The notes: a model not told the origin generated them from the letters alone. 45,996 nucleotides of DNA from Paenibacillus camerounensis (GCF_000723885.1 NZ_CCDG010000001.1:1-45996), one strand, 5' to 3'. Numbered from the stretch's first letter, positions 25,968 to 37,815 are shown. Made by a program: numbers and translations.

Positions 25968-26990
25968 ATGAAACTCCTCGTAACCGGCGGAGCCGGCTTT
26001 ATCGGCAGCAACTTTGTAATATATATGCTGCAGCAGCACCCGGATTATCAGATTGTTAACGTGGATGCGTTGACGTATGCAGGAAATCTGGAGAATCTGA
26101 AATCAGTTGAAGGCAACCCGAACTATACATTTGTCAAAGCCGACATTACGGATGTTGCGGCGATGGATGCACTGGTTAGCCAGGGGGTTGACGTTGTTGT
26201 CAATTTTGCGGCGGAATCGCATGTGGACCGGAGTATTCTGGAGCCGGATGTGTTTGTGAAGACGAATGTGCTGGGCACACAGGTGCTTTTGGATGCAGCT
26301 AAAAAATACAGTGTAACGAAATTCGTACAGGTATCGACGGATGAAGTATACGGAACGTTGGGCGCTACGGGGCTGTTTACAGAAGAAACCCCGCTGACTC
26401 CGAATAGCCCGTATTCAGCCAGTAAAGCCGGCGGGGATCTGCTGGTGCGTGCGTATCATGAGACCTTCGGACTGCCGGTGAATATTACCCGCTGCTCGAA
26501 TAACTATGGCCCTTACCAGTTCCCGGAGAAGCTGATTCCGCTGATGATCTCCCGTGCGCTGAACGATGGAGCTCTGCCGATCTACGGTGACGGGCTTAAC
26601 ATCCGTGACTGGCTGTATGTGGAGGATCACTGCAGTGCAATTGACCTGGTTATCCATAATGGCGTTATCGGTGAGGTTTATAACATTGGCGGCAACAATG
26701 AGCGGACGAACATGCATATTGTGAAGACAATTCTTGAGGAGCTGGGTAAGCCGGAATCCCTGATTACTTATGTACAGGACCGTCCGGGCCACGACCGCCG
26801 TTATGGCATAGACCCGGCCAAGATTACGAATGAACTGGGCTGGAAGCCAAAGCATACGTTCGAGACCGGCATCAAGGAGACGATCCAATGGTATCTCAAC
26901 AATAAGGAATGGTGGACCCGTATCCAGTCCGGGGAATACCAGAAATATACCGCGCTTCAATACGGCAGCCGTCTGGGGGATTCCCTGTAA
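25968..26990 (+). CDS. rmlB: dTDP-glucose 4,6-dehydratase
   Basis: A 340-residue short-chain dehydrogenase/reductase-type enzyme, second step of dTDP-L-rhamnose synthesis. N-terminal VTGGAGFIGSNF binds NAD. STDEVYG supplies the catalytic Asp-Glu pair, and YSASKAGGDLLVRAY contains the Tyr-x3-Lys. RCSNNYGPYQFPEKLIPL is diagnostic for the dTDP-glucose enzyme. Ribosome site AAAGGTGG. The last base of the stop is also the first base of the rmlD start. Confidence 0.96.
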   Translation: MKLLVTGGAGFIGSNFVIYMLQQHPDYQIVNVDALTYAGNLENLKSVEGNPNYTFVKADITDVAAMDALVSQGVDVVVNFAAESHVDRSILEPDVFVKTNVLGTQVLLDAAKKYSVTKFVQVSTDEVYGTLGATGLFTEETPLTPNSPYSASKAGGDLLVRAYHETFGLPVNITRCSNNYGPYQFPEKLIPLMISRALNDGALPIYGDGLNIRDWLYVEDHCSAIDLVIHNGVIGEVYNIGGNNERTNMHIVKTILEELGKPESLITYVQDRPGHDRRYGIDPAKITNELGWKPKHTFETGIKETIQWYLNNKEWWTRIQSGEYQKYTALQYGSRLGDSL

Positions 26991-27862
26991 TGGCTACAAT
27001 GAAAGTGCTTGTTACGGGTTCAGCGGGACAGCTGGGACAGGATCTCGTACTGCTGCTGCAAAAGCAGGGGCATGAGGTGCTGGGCTGCGACCGTCAGGAG
27101 ATGGATATCACGAATCTGGAGCAGTGTGTGGAGGTCATCGGCGGCTTCGGTCCGGATGCGGTTATTCATTGTGCCGCCCACACAGCAGTGGATGCAGCTG
27201 AGACCGATATTGATGCAGCTTATCTGATCAATGCCACCGGCAGCCGGAATGTGGCGATTGCCGCAGAACGGGCTGGGGCGAAGCTGGTGTACATCAGTAC
27301 GGATTATGTTTTTGACGGAATGGGCAGCAAGCCGTATCACGAGTACGACAATACCGATCCCCAGAGCATCTACGGTAAATCCAAGCGGGCAGGGGAGATA
27401 TTGGTTCAATCCCTGTCCTCGAAGTTCTTTATTGTCCGCACCTCATGGGTGTATGGCAAATATGGCAATAACTTTGTCAAAACCATGCTGAAGCTCGGCC
27501 AGGAGAAACCTCTGCTGCAGGTTGTAGATGACCAAAAAGGTTCCCCAACCTACACAGTGGATTTAGCCCGGTTTCTGCTGGAGCTGATCCAGACGGAGAA
27601 GTATGGCGTATATCATGCCTCTAACTCCGAGGCCTGTACGTGGTATGAATTCACACAGGCCATCTTTGCTGAAGCGGAAGAGATCCTCGGTCTCAAGTTC
27701 ACTGCTAAGCTTGAGCCGTGCGGAACTGAGCAGTTCCCCCGTCCGGCACCGCGTCCGCGTTACTCTGTGATGGAGCACCTGTCCATCCGGACGAACGGGT
27801 TCGAGGATATCCGGACATGGCGTGAAGGACTGCGCGATTTCTTGCGGGAATTAAAAGAATAG
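26990..27862 (+). CDS. rmlD: dTDP-4-dehydrorhamnose reductase
   Basis: A 290-residue reductase, last step to dTDP-L-rhamnose. VTGSAGQLGQDL binds NAD(P)H, STDYVFDG and YGKSKRAGE give the catalytic region, and VVDDQKGSPTYT is family-typical. The ATG at 26990 shares a base with the rmlB stop and has GGGGGA before it. A longer frame from 26909 inside rmlB would add 27 unrelated residues and is rejected. A strong terminator follows, closing the wzm-to-rmlD transcript. Confidence 0.95.
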   Translation: MATMKVLVTGSAGQLGQDLVLLLQKQGHEVLGCDRQEMDITNLEQCVEVIGGFGPDAVIHCAAHTAVDAAETDIDAAYLINATGSRNVAIAAERAGAKLVYISTDYVFDGMGSKPYHEYDNTDPQSIYGKSKRAGEILVQSLSSKFFIVRTSWVYGKYGNNFVKTMLKLGQEKPLLQVVDDQKGSPTYTVDLARFLLELIQTEKYGVYHASNSEACTWYEFTQAIFAEAEEILGLKFTAKLEPCGTEQFPRPAPRPRYSVMEHLSIRTNGFEDIRTWREGLRDFLRELKE

Positions 27863-27888
27863 CCTGCTGGGCTAACTATAGCCTTGAA

Positions 27889-27925
27889 GCTCCCGGGTCC
27901 GCTGCTGCGGTCTGGGAGTTTTTTT
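27889..27925 (+). terminator. Terminator after rmlD
   Basis: GCTCCCGGGTCCGC and GCGGTCTGGGAG pair with a TGCT loop and one mismatched pair, followed by seven T. It is placed 27 bases after the rmlD stop. A TATAAT at 27936-27941 directly after it may start the next transcript, but no clear -35 is visible. Confidence 0.88.
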
Positions 27926-27985
27926 GTTTTTTCGCTATAATAGGGGAATCTAATAAATGATTTTAAGATTCGGGGTAATTATGAC

Positions 27986-29002
27986 ATGAGTAATCATAAA
28001 ACAGTCAGTGTACATATTGTTACCTATAATAGCGCGGATGATATCGGTGAATGCCTTACGGCTGTGCTGGGTCAGGATTATCCGATTCATAGTGTGGTGG
28101 TGGTGGATAATGCCTCAGCGGATGGATCGGCTGCAAGGGTGAGTGGATTTTATCGCGGAGTAGAAGAGCAGTCTACTCTGGATTACAGTGATACGGACAG
28201 CATTGTACAGACAACATTATCACGCACATCTCTCCCCAAGCTTGTCCTCATCAACAATAAAGCCAACACCGGCTTCGCCCCCGCTCATAACCAGGCTATA
28301 GCAGCCACGGACACCGATTATGTACTGGTGCTGAATCCGGATCTGACGCTTGCACCCGATTATGTGTCCAGGCTCGTAAGCCTGATGGAGGGTAACACTA
28401 AGATCGGCAGTGCCACAGGCAAGCTGCTGCTGAAGGCAGATTCTTCTCTCGTGGACAGTACAGGACTGCGGATGAACAAGGCGCGGCGGGCGTTTGACCG
28501 TGGAGCAGGAGAGCCTGCGGCAGACTGGATGGAATCTGGTGCCGTCTTCGGCGTCTCCGGAGCAGCCGCTATGTATTCCCGGAGGATGATTGAGGATATC
28601 AGCGTTGACGGCGAGTTCTTTGATGGGGATTTCTTCGCATATAAAGAAGATGTGGATGTAGCGTGGCGGGCCCAGCTGTTCGGCTGGCAGGCGTATTATG
28701 ATGCAGAGGCAGCCGGTTATCATGAGCGCGGCTGGAAGACCTCCGGCAGAGGCGGTAAATCGATGTTTATCCGCAGGATTTCCTATATTAACCGTTATAA
28801 AATGATCTATAAAAACGAGCCCGCCCGCACTCTGCCGCTGACCCTGATCTATGCTCTGCCGTATGAGCTAGCTGCTCATGCATACATGCTGCTCAAAGAA
28901 CCTGGTCTGATTAAAGCCTGGTCTTCATTCCGGGCACAACGGGCCAGCCTGAAGCGCAAACGCCGATATATACAGGAGAAGGCAGCCAACAAGAACAACT
29001 AG
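27986..29002 (+). CDS. Family 2 glycosyltransferase, rhamnosyltransferase-like
   Basis: A 338-residue GT-A enzyme. VSVHIVTYNSADD at the N-terminus, VVVVDNASADGS, NTGFAPAHNQAI and VLVLNPDLTLAP are the nucleotide-sugar and metal-binding signatures of the RfbF/WsaD-type rhamnosyltransferase group. FAYKEDVDVAWRA gives the E-D acceptor-side motif. It sits between rmlD and another GT2 gene in the GC-rich part of the locus, each with its own terminator, so it is probably transcribed alone. I infer transfer of rhamnose from dTDP-rhamnose to the lipid-linked chain. Confidence 0.83.
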   Translation: MSNHKTVSVHIVTYNSADDIGECLTAVLGQDYPIHSVVVVDNASADGSAARVSGFYRGVEEQSTLDYSDTDSIVQTTLSRTSLPKLVLINNKANTGFAPAHNQAIAATDTDYVLVLNPDLTLAPDYVSRLVSLMEGNTKIGSATGKLLLKADSSLVDSTGLRMNKARRAFDRGAGEPAADWMESGAVFGVSGAAAMYSRRMIEDISVDGEFFDGDFFAYKEDVDVAWRAQLFGWQAYYDAEAAGYHERGWKTSGRGGKSMFIRRISYINRYKMIYKNEPARTLPLTLIYALPYELAAHAYMLLKEPGLIKAWSSFRAQRASLKRKRRYIQEKAANKNN

Positions 29003-29062
29003 AAGTATAACGTCTAACGCTCAGCTTATGCGTATAACCTGGAATAACCGCAGTATTTCTGT

Positions 29063-29104
29063 AAAAACCTCCCTAACCGGCGACTGCCTATCAGGGAGGT
29101 TTTT
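29063..29104 (+). terminator. Terminator after the first GT2 gene
   Basis: AAAAACCTCCCT (29063-29074) pairs with AGGGAGGTTTTT (29093-29104). The T-run runs directly into the next promoter. Confidence 0.9.
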
Positions 29105-29105
29105 G

Positions 29106-29114
29106 TGTTATAAT
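29106..29114 (+). promoter_or_regulatory. Extended -10 promoter for the GT2-WsfP pair
   Basis: TGTTATAAT contains a perfect -10 (29109-29114) with the TGn extension. No good -35 is seen, and the region upstream is the terminator stem, so termination and initiation are packed back to back. Confidence 0.5.
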
Positions 29115-29155
29115 AATTGTCGATAGATTACTATATTTGTCAGGAGCGTAGCGGA

Positions 29156-30109
29156 GTGAATGTAGATGTCAGTATTTTAATTCTCAATTACAACACCTGC
29201 CGCCTGACGATGGACTGTATCAGGTCGGTGTATGAGTCGGATACGAACTTTTCCTATGAGATTATTTTGATAGATAACAATTCCCATGATGATTCCGTTG
29301 TGAAGATCAGCGCAGAATTTCCGGATGTAACGCTGATTGCGAATAAAGAGAATGTGGGCTTTGCCCGCGGCAACAACCAGGGGATGGAGGTTGCTTCCGG
29401 GCGGTATGTGCTGCTGCTGAACTCGGATACGGTGATCCGCCGCGATACGCTGGAGACAATGGTTACTTTTATGGACAGCCGTCCTGAGCTCGGGGCCTCG
29501 GGCTGCAAGGTGATTCTGCCGGACGGTTCGCTGGATAAAGCCTGTAAGCGGGGATTCCCTACGCCTGAGGCATCCTTTTATTATGCGTTTGGCTTCAGTA
29601 AGCTGTTTCCGGACAAGCCCAGATTTAACGGCTACCAGTTAGGATACTTGAACCCGGATGAGGCGTATCCTGTTGATTGCCTAGTCGGGGCTTTTATGCT
29701 GGTCCGCCGCAAGACGATTGAACAGGTGGGCGGGCTGGATGAGGAATTCTTTATGTACGGCGAGGACCTGGACTGGTGCTACCGGATTAAGGAAGCAGGC
29801 TGGGGGATTCATTATTATCCGCAGACCTATATCATCCATCTGAAGGGCGGCAGCGCGCGGCGCAGGCCGTTCAAGATAGTCTATGAGTTTCATAGAGCGA
29901 TGATCTTATTCCACCGTAAGCATTATAGCCGGCAGTACAACAGTATAATTAACGGAACGGTATATGCCGGTGTGGCAGTCAAGTTTATGCTGTCCCTTGC
30001 CGTCAATGCCCTGAGGGCGCCGCGACCGGCACCGACTCCGGCACAGAGCCTTACGGCTTCTGCTGAAGCGGGAACCCAGATTGAATCGAAGGCCGAGGTG
30101 AGATTATGA
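29156..30109 (+). CDS. Family 2 glycosyltransferase, rhamnosyltransferase-like
   Basis: A 317-residue GT-A enzyme. VSILILNYNTCRLT, LIDNNSHDDS, NVGFARGNNQGM and VLLLNSDTVI are the GT2/WsaC-like core, and FMYGEDLDWCYRI the acceptor-side motif. The GTG at 29156 is chosen because AGGAG stands nine bases before it. A TTG at 29117 would add 13 unrelated residues. ATGA coupling to the initiating phosphoglycosyltransferase suggests that it adds the first rhamnose onto the primed lipid. That acceptor is inferred from gene pairing only. Confidence 0.84.
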   Translation: MNVDVSILILNYNTCRLTMDCIRSVYESDTNFSYEIILIDNNSHDDSVVKISAEFPDVTLIANKENVGFARGNNQGMEVASGRYVLLLNSDTVIRRDTLETMVTFMDSRPELGASGCKVILPDGSLDKACKRGFPTPEASFYYAFGFSKLFPDKPRFNGYQLGYLNPDEAYPVDCLVGAFMLVRRKTIEQVGGLDEEFFMYGEDLDWCYRIKEAGWGIHYYPQTYIIHLKGGSARRRPFKIVYEFHRAMILFHRKHYSRQYNSIINGTVYAGVAVKFMLSLAVNALRAPRPAPTPAQSLTASAEAGTQIESKAEVRL

Positions 30110-31506
30110 TCCGCCGTAATCAGAAGTTTTTGACCCAGCTGTATATGGTTGCCGACTTTATAGTGATTCAGCTGTCCTTTCTGGCCGCCTGGTGGCTGAA
30201 GTTCCGCAGCGGCTGGCTGGAGTCCTATAACACGCTTCCGGTAGAGTCCTACGCTTATTGGAGCATTATGTACGGGGCAATAGCAGTGCTGATCGGGATT
30301 GTGCTCTCACTTTATCTGCCGAAGCGTAAGAAGCGATTTGTTGATGAATTCCTGAAGATTTTCCAGGTGCATATTATGGCCGTCTTTATTCTGCTGGGCG
30401 TGATGTTCTTCCTGAAGCAAATAGACGTTTCCCGCCAGTACCTGGCCATTTACATGGGCTTTAATATTCTGTCCATTATGCTGTACCGCTATGTGCTGAA
30501 GACGATGCTGAAATCTCTGCGTGAAAAAGGCTATAACCGCCAGTTCGTGCTGATTATCGGGGCGGGCTCCCTGGGTAAAAGATTCTACAACAACCTGATC
30601 CAGTACCCTGAGCTGGGCTATGAAACGATCGGGTTCCTGGATGATTTTCATAAGTGGGACGGGATTGAGGAGCAGCGTTACAAGCCGATTCTCGGTACGG
30701 TCGATGAGCTGGCCGGAATCCTTGAGATGCTGCCGGTGGATGAGGTTATTCTGGCACTGCCGCTGGATGCCCATTCTAAGTATCCTGCTATCATTGCCGC
30801 CTGCGAAAAGGCCGGTATGCGCACGCTGATCATCCCTGATTTCTTTGATTACCTGCCGGCGCGGCCGTATTTCGATAATTTTGCCGGAATGCCGATGATT
30901 AACGTGCGCGATATTCCGCTGGATATGGCCGGCAATAAGCTGGCGAAGCGGGTGTTTGATATTGTGTTCTCCCTGTTTGCGATTATCGTAATGTTCCCTG
31001 TGATGCTGATTGTGGCGCTGGGCGTGAGGCTTACGTCACCCGGTCCGATTATCTTCAAGCAAGAGCGTGTCGGACTGAACCGCCGCAATTTCATGATGTA
31101 TAAGTTCCGGTCTATGAAAATGCAGACGGACGCCGAGCTGGATACAGGCTGGAGTACAAAGGAAGATCCGCGCCGAACCCGGTTCGGCACCTTTATACGT
31201 AGAACGAGCCTGGATGAGCTGCCGCAGTTTTTCAATGTGCTGTTCGGCCAGATGAGTGTCGTAGGTCCGCGTCCGGAGCGTCCTTTTTATGTGGAGCAGT
31301 TCCGCGGCGAAGTGCCGAAATATATGGTCAAGCACCATGTTCGTCCGGGGATCACCGGATGGGCACAGAGCAACGGCCTGCGCGGGGATACCTCGATTGA
31401 GGACCGGATCAAACACGATATCTTTTATATCGAGAACTGGTCGCTGCTGTTCGATATCCGCATTATTGCCAGAACAATCCGTAACGGCTTCAAAAATGCC
31501 TATTAA
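30106..31506 (+). CDS. Undecaprenyl-phosphate phosphoglycosyltransferase (WbaP/WsaP/WsfP type)
   Basis: A 466-residue polyprenol-phosphate hexose-1-phosphate transferase that begins glycan synthesis. Four or five N-terminal helices (to about 130) are followed by a Rossmann-like CoA-binding-type domain (FVLIIGAGSLGKRFYNNL) and a C-terminal bacterial sugar transferase domain from about residue 280: KRVFDIVFSLFAII, the membrane-entering helix; PGPIIFKQERVGLN; and YKFRSM, then DELPQFFNVL and MSVVGPRPERP, carrying the catalytic D-E pair. WsfP of P. alvei and WsaP of Geobacillus transfer galactose-1-phosphate, so galactose is the likely but unproved sugar here. It ends the locus. Confidence 0.9.
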   Translation: MIRRNQKFLTQLYMVADFIVIQLSFLAAWWLKFRSGWLESYNTLPVESYAYWSIMYGAIAVLIGIVLSLYLPKRKKRFVDEFLKIFQVHIMAVFILLGVMFFLKQIDVSRQYLAIYMGFNILSIMLYRYVLKTMLKSLREKGYNRQFVLIIGAGSLGKRFYNNLIQYPELGYETIGFLDDFHKWDGIEEQRYKPILGTVDELAGILEMLPVDEVILALPLDAHSKYPAIIAACEKAGMRTLIIPDFFDYLPARPYFDNFAGMPMINVRDIPLDMAGNKLAKRVFDIVFSLFAIIVMFPVMLIVALGVRLTSPGPIIFKQERVGLNRRNFMMYKFRSMKMQTDAELDTGWSTKEDPRRTRFGTFIRRTSLDELPQFFNVLFGQMSVVGPRPERPFYVEQFRGEVPKYMVKHHVRPGITGWAQSNGLRGDTSIEDRIKHDIFYIENWSLLFDIRIIARTIRNGFKNAY

Positions 31507-31525
31507 TTGTATAATCATCCCATAG

Positions 31526-31565
31526 AAACGGTTGACTTCCTTGTTATAAGGCTCCAGCCGTTTTT
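31526..31565 (+). terminator. Probable terminator of the glycan locus
   Basis: AAACGG (31526-31531) pairs with CCGTTT (31558-31563), with CCTTgttatAAGG pairing inside and a T-run after. The stem is interrupted, so it is weaker than the others in the window. Confidence 0.55.
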
Positions 31566-31605
31566 GCTTTTTCTACTCTGACTTGTGCAAAGGAACTCCT
31601 CTACT

Positions 31606-32472
31606 ATGGATAAAAGAAAGCTAACTGCATCTATCATCATGGCCGGCGCTCTCATCCTGCTGCTGGTAATTACGCTTTGGCCCCAGGAAGAAGAGCCGGC
31701 CACCGGCTTTACTGCACATAAGGTTATAGCCCATGCGATGGGCGGGATTAACAATCATACGTATACGAATACCCTGGATGCTTTTGTGGCCAACTACGAG
31801 CAGGGTACACGTGTGTTCGAGACAGACCTGCTGCTCACTACAGACGATAAGCTGGTTGCCCGCCATGAATGGACCGGGAATATGAGCCGGCTGCTCGGTC
31901 AGCTTGACGTACTGCCTACTGCAAGACAGGGGGCGGTGCTTAGCCATAAGGAAGTAATGGACAGCCCGATTCTGACACTGTATTCCCCGCTTGATATCGA
32001 TAAAATTATGGAGCTGATGGCGGCATACCCCGATACTTATATTGTCACAGATACTAAGGAGCTTGATCCGCAGCTGGTAACCAGACAATTTGAACATATC
32101 GTGGAGGCAGCCAAGCGGAAGGACCCTGCACTGCTCTTGCGGATTGTACCGCAGATCTACAGCCGTGACATGCTTGATGTTGTCAACAAGGTGTACGAAT
32201 TCCCGGAAACTATATTTACGTTATATCAGTCTCATGATACCGACGAGCAGGTCATAGCGTTTGCCCGGGAGACCGGTGTGGACATCACAATGCCAGTGAC
32301 CAGAGCAACCAAGAGCTTTGTTCATAAGCTACAACAGGCCGGAGCACGCGTCTATGTGCATACGGTTAACGGGGAGGACGAAATAACGAAGCTGTCCCGG
32401 ATGGGTGTGGACGGCTTTTACACGGATTTTGCCTCCGAGGAGGACCTTGGCCGGATGCGGGGCGTACGTTAA
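31606..32472 (+). CDS. GDPD/PI-PLC-like phosphodiesterase, membrane-anchored or secreted
   Basis: A 288-residue protein. An N-terminal hydrophobic segment (about 6-24) is a signal anchor or an uncleaved signal. The TIM-barrel domain starts VIAHAMGG (first catalytic His), then FETDLLLTTDDKLVARHEW with the E-x-D pair and second His, the core of glycerophosphodiester phosphodiesterases. DITMPVTRAT and VHTVNGEDE near the end match the barrel's last strands. It would act outside the membrane on a phosphodiester, possibly glycerophosphodiester from lipid or teichoic acid. ATG 31606 follows AAAGGAA. A GTG at 31585 is less likely. It stands alone between the glycan and pcrB units. Confidence 0.75.
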   Translation: MDKRKLTASIIMAGALILLLVITLWPQEEEPATGFTAHKVIAHAMGGINNHTYTNTLDAFVANYEQGTRVFETDLLLTTDDKLVARHEWTGNMSRLLGQLDVLPTARQGAVLSHKEVMDSPILTLYSPLDIDKIMELMAAYPDTYIVTDTKELDPQLVTRQFEHIVEAAKRKDPALLLRIVPQIYSRDMLDVVNKVYEFPETIFTLYQSHDTDEQVIAFARETGVDITMPVTRATKSFVHKLQQAGARVYVHTVNGEDEITKLSRMGVDGFYTDFASEEDLGRMRGVR

Positions 32473-32526
32473 TCAACGTCTGCCGTAAGAACACAACGGT
32501 TTTAGCCCTTATTTTATCAAATCGGC

Positions 32527-32555
32527 TTGGTGATCAGGCGGTTATATACTATAAT
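32527..32555 (+). promoter_or_regulatory. Promoter of the pcrB operon
   Basis: TTGGTG (32527-32532) and a perfect TATAAT (32550-32555) are 17 bases apart, 50 bases ahead of the pcrB start. Confidence 0.65.
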
Positions 32556-32605
32556 GAAAAAGCGAAAAAACGTTCGTATTTTTGAAGGGTAAGGATGGAC
32601 GACGG

Positions 32606-33322
32606 ATGAATGAAATGCGGCAATTAATACAGCCGTGGCGGCATGTGTTTAAGCTGGACCCGGACCGTGAACTCGGAGATGGCGAGCTTGATGAAATTTG
32701 CCGTTCCGGAACAGATGCTATTCTCGTAGGCGGCTCTAGCGGAATCACTTATGATAACACCACCAGACTGCTTTCCAGGCTGCGCCGCTATGAGCTGCCC
32801 TGTGCACTGGAGGTTTCCGAGCTTGAGGCGGCTGTTCCGGGCTTTGACCTGTACATGATTCCTATGGTGCTGAACACGCCGCATACAGACTGGATTCTCG
32901 GCCATCACCGCAAGGCGATTGAGCGCTTTGGCAGTCTGATACCTTGGGAGCTGCTGCTGACAGAAGGATATATCGTCTTAAATGAAAACTCCTCAGTAGC
33001 CCGTCTTACCGGTGCCGACACCGGATTAAGCCGCCGGTCCGCCGCTGCGTATGCGGAGATTGCGGACAAGCTGATGCATCTGCCTGTCGTCTATCTTGAA
33101 TACAGCGGGATGTTTGGCAGCATGGAGGTTGTCCGGGAAGTGAGAGAGTCGGTAGAGCACAGCCAGCTGTTTTACGGCGGGGGAATAACCGGCGAGGCTG
33201 AGGCTGAACTGGCTGCGGCACTATGCGATACCGTCGTAGTCGGCAATATTATATACCGTGATGTGCAGCAGGCGCTGTTAACGGTGCAGGCGGTTAAGAA
33301 GACACAGAAGACCTATATTTGA
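32606..33322 (+). CDS. pcrB: Heptaprenylglyceryl phosphate synthase
   Basis: A 238-residue TIM-barrel prenyltransferase. PcrB joins heptaprenyl diphosphate to sn-glycerol-1-phosphate in Bacillota, giving an ether lipid of archaeal type. [11 protein letters not shown] at the N-terminus, [23 protein letters not shown] and [20 protein letters not shown] are the substrate-phosphate-binding loops. ATG 32606 follows AAGGATGG. It precedes pcrA by 16 bases, as in Bacillus, and starts the pcrB-pcrA-ligA operon. Confidence 0.93.
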   Translation: MNEMRQLIQPWRHVFKLDPDRELGDGELDEICRSGTDAILVGGSSGITYDNTTRLLSRLRRYELPCALEVSELEAAVPGFDLYMIPMVLNTPHTDWILGHHRKAIERFGSLIPWELLLTEGYIVLNENSSVARLTGADTGLSRRSAAAYAEIADKLMHLPVVYLEYSGMFGSMEVVREVRESVEHSQLFYGGGITGEAEAELAAALCDTVVVGNIIYRDVQQALLTVQAVKKTQKTYI

Positions 33323-33338
33323 AAGGAGCATGTCACCC

Positions 33339-35705
33339 ATGCAACTTATTAACATACAGGATGCCGTTAGCCGGTTGAATCCTCCGCAGCGCAAGGCTGT
33401 AGAAACGACTGAAGGGCCTCTTTTGATTATGGCCGGAGCGGGCAGCGGTAAGACCCGCGTGCTTACCCACCGGATTGCCTGGCTGATTGCGAACCGTATG
33501 GCACCGCCATGGGCGATTCTGGCGATTACCTTTACGAATAAGGCAGCACGTGAGATGCAGGAGCGTGTCTCCAAGCTGGTCGGGGATGAAGGACGGGATA
33601 TTTGGGTATCCACCTTCCACTCGATGTGTGTACGGATTCTGCGTAAGGATATTGAACGGATCGGCTTCACCTCGAATTTTTCCATTCTCGATTCTTCCGA
33701 CCAGCTCTCTGTTATCCGCAACTGCATGAAGGATTTGAATATTGATACGAAGAAGTTTGAGCCAAAGGCAGTGCAGGCGGTAATCAGCACGGCGAAGAAT
33801 GAACTGATAACGCCGGCGCAGTATGAGCAGAAGATCGGTGATTACTTTGAAGGCCTTGTGGCAAAAGTATATGCCAAGTACCAGCAGCGGCTCAGAAGCA
33901 ACAACTCGCTGGATTTCGATGACCTTATTATGAAGACAATTCAGCTGTTTCAGGATGTTCCCGAGGTGCTGGACTTTTATCAGAAGAAATTCAAATACAT
34001 TCATGTCGATGAGTATCAGGATACGAACCGTGCGCAGTACATGCTTTGCAAGATGCTGGCCGAGGGCCATCACCGCATCTGCGTAGTCGGCGACAGTGAC
34101 CAGTCCATTTACCGCTGGCGCGGAGCGGATATTTCGAACATTTTGAATTTTGAAGAGGACTATCCGGAAGCCACAACCATTCTGCTGGAGCAGAACTACC
34201 GCTCAACCTCGAATATTCTGAATGCAGCCAACGGTGTTATCGCCCTGAATACAGGCCGTAAGCCGAAGAAGCTGTGGACGGACTCGGATGAGGGTGCCAA
34301 GATTAAGGTGTTCCGCGGCGATTCCGAGCATGATGAGGGGTACTTCGTCACCGGAGAGATCAGCAAGAATGTTAAGCAGGGACAGGCCTACCAGAATCAT
34401 GCCATTCTGTACCGTACCAATGCCCAGTCCCGTGTAATAGAAGAAATTCTGATCAAATCGGATATCCCGTACCAGATTGTCGGCGGGATCAAGTTCTATG
34501 ACCGTAAAGAAATTAAAGATATTCTCGCTTACCTGCGTCTCTTATCCAACCCGGATGATGACATCAGTCTGGCGCGCATTATTAACGTACCTAAGCGCGG
34601 ACTCGGGGATACTACAATCGGCAAGCTGGCTGTAGCGGCGGCTGAACGGGGAATCTCGATTTTCCGGATGCTGCAGACGGTGGATGATCTCGGCTTTGCC
34701 GGCCGGACGCGTAATGCGCTGGTTGAATTCTATGACATGATCGAAGCGCTGCACCGGATGGTGGAATTCCTGTCGGTAACCGAGCTTACCGAGAAGATAT
34801 TGGAGCTGTCCCAGTACCGGCTGGAGCTGCAAAATGAGAATACGCTGGAGTCCCGTGCCCGGCTGGAGAACATTGACGAGTTCCTGTCAGTGACGATGGA
34901 GTTTGAGAAGAATAATGAAGACAAGTCGCTGGTCTCCTTCCTGACCGATCTGGCGCTGATTGCCGATATCGACAGCATGAACAACGATGAAGAGGACCGC
35001 AGCGATGCGGTTGTGCTGATGACAATGCACAGTGCCAAGGGTCTGGAATTCCCGACGGTGTTCATCATCGGCATGGAGGAGGGCGTATTCCCGCACAGCC
35101 GTGCTTTCCAGGACAATGATGAGCTGGAGGAGGAGCGCCGGCTGGCGTATGTGGGCATTACGCGCGCAGAGAAGCAGCTGTTCCTCAGCTGTGCAAGGAT
35201 GCGCACGCTGTTCGGGCGGACGACGGCTAACCCGCCGTCCCGCTTCCTGGAGGAGATTCCGGAGGAGCTGAAGGAAGACACCGTCCGTGAATCGGACCGC
35301 TTCCGGCGCGGAGGCGCGGAGGCAGGCGGTGCTTATGGCGGCCGCGGCTTTGGCGGAGGCGGCCGGGGGAACTTCGGCAGCCGTGCCACAGGCGGTGCCG
35401 GTACTTCGCCGGCGGCTGGCGGGCCAAGCAGCAGCCTGGGCGGCAGTACCGCGTCCGCTGTCCCGGGGGCAGGACGCGTGAGCGTAACGACCGGCAGCGG
35501 CGCGCAGCGCGCTACGGGAGGGGCTGCGGCGCCGGCCGGTGAGTTCAAGGCCGGCGACAAGGTGGCCCACGGCAAATGGGGCACCGGCACCATTGTGTCC
35601 GTGAAGGGCACCGGCAACGATACGGAGCTGCAGATTGCTTTTCCGGCGCCGGTTGGCGTGAAGCGCCTGCTGGCCGGATTTGCTCCGATTACCAAAGTCG
35701 AGTAA
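33339..35705 (+). CDS. pcrA: ATP-dependent DNA helicase PcrA
   Basis: A 788-residue superfamily 1A 3'-5' helicase (UvrD/PcrA). [10 protein letters not shown] is the Q-motif, [15 protein letters not shown] motif [13 protein letters not shown] motif [16 protein letters not shown] motif III, EQNYRST motif [13 protein letters not shown] motif V and [13 protein letters not shown] motif VI. It unwinds DNA in repair and replication and clears collisions with RNA polymerase. ATG 33339 has GGAG ten bases before it. ATG 33330 is too close. Between about residues 655 and 735 lies an unusually long Gly/Ala-rich linker before the C-terminal Tudor-like domain ([19 protein letters not shown]), which binds RNA polymerase in Bacillus PcrA. 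Confidence 0.96.
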   Translation: MQLINIQDAVSRLNPPQRKAVETTEGPLLIMAGAGSGKTRVLTHRIAWLIANRMAPPWAILAITFTNKAAREMQERVSKLVGDEGRDIWVSTFHSMCVRILRKDIERIGFTSNFSILDSSDQLSVIRNCMKDLNIDTKKFEPKAVQAVISTAKNELITPAQYEQKIGDYFEGLVAKVYAKYQQRLRSNNSLDFDDLIMKTIQLFQDVPEVLDFYQKKFKYIHVDEYQDTNRAQYMLCKMLAEGHHRICVVGDSDQSIYRWRGADISNILNFEEDYPEATTILLEQNYRSTSNILNAANGVIALNTGRKPKKLWTDSDEGAKIKVFRGDSEHDEGYFVTGEISKNVKQGQAYQNHAILYRTNAQSRVIEEILIKSDIPYQIVGGIKFYDRKEIKDILAYLRLLSNPDDDISLARIINVPKRGLGDTTIGKLAVAAAERGISIFRMLQTVDDLGFAGRTRNALVEFYDMIEALHRMVEFLSVTELTEKILELSQYRLELQNENTLESRARLENIDEFLSVTMEFEKNNEDKSLVSFLTDLALIADIDSMNNDEEDRSDAVVLMTMHSAKGLEFPTVFIIGMEEGVFPHSRAFQDNDELEEERRLAYVGITRAEKQLFLSCARMRTLFGRTTANPPSRFLEEIPEELKEDTVRESDRFRRGGAEAGGAYGGRGFGGGGRGNFGSRATGGAGTSPAAGGPSSSLGGSTASAVPGAGRVSVTTGSGAQRATGGAAAPAGEFKAGDKVAHGKWGTGTIVSVKGTGNDTELQIAFPAPVGVKRLLAGFAPITKVE

Positions 35706-35733
35706 CCGGCAGGGTTAGCACAAGCGATTATAG

Positions 35734-37815
<2,082 letters not shown>

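Noticed and set aside
26415..26960. Minus-strand frame opposite rmlB
   Set aside because: It overlaps fully conserved rmlB sequence and has no supporting signals.
26909..26989. Upstream extension of rmlD
   Set aside because: These residues are rmlB sequence read out of frame. ATG 26990 has a good ribosome site.
33187..33338. Start of pcrA at ATG 33330
   Set aside because: It would leave only about one base between GGAG and the start. ATG 33339 has normal spacing.
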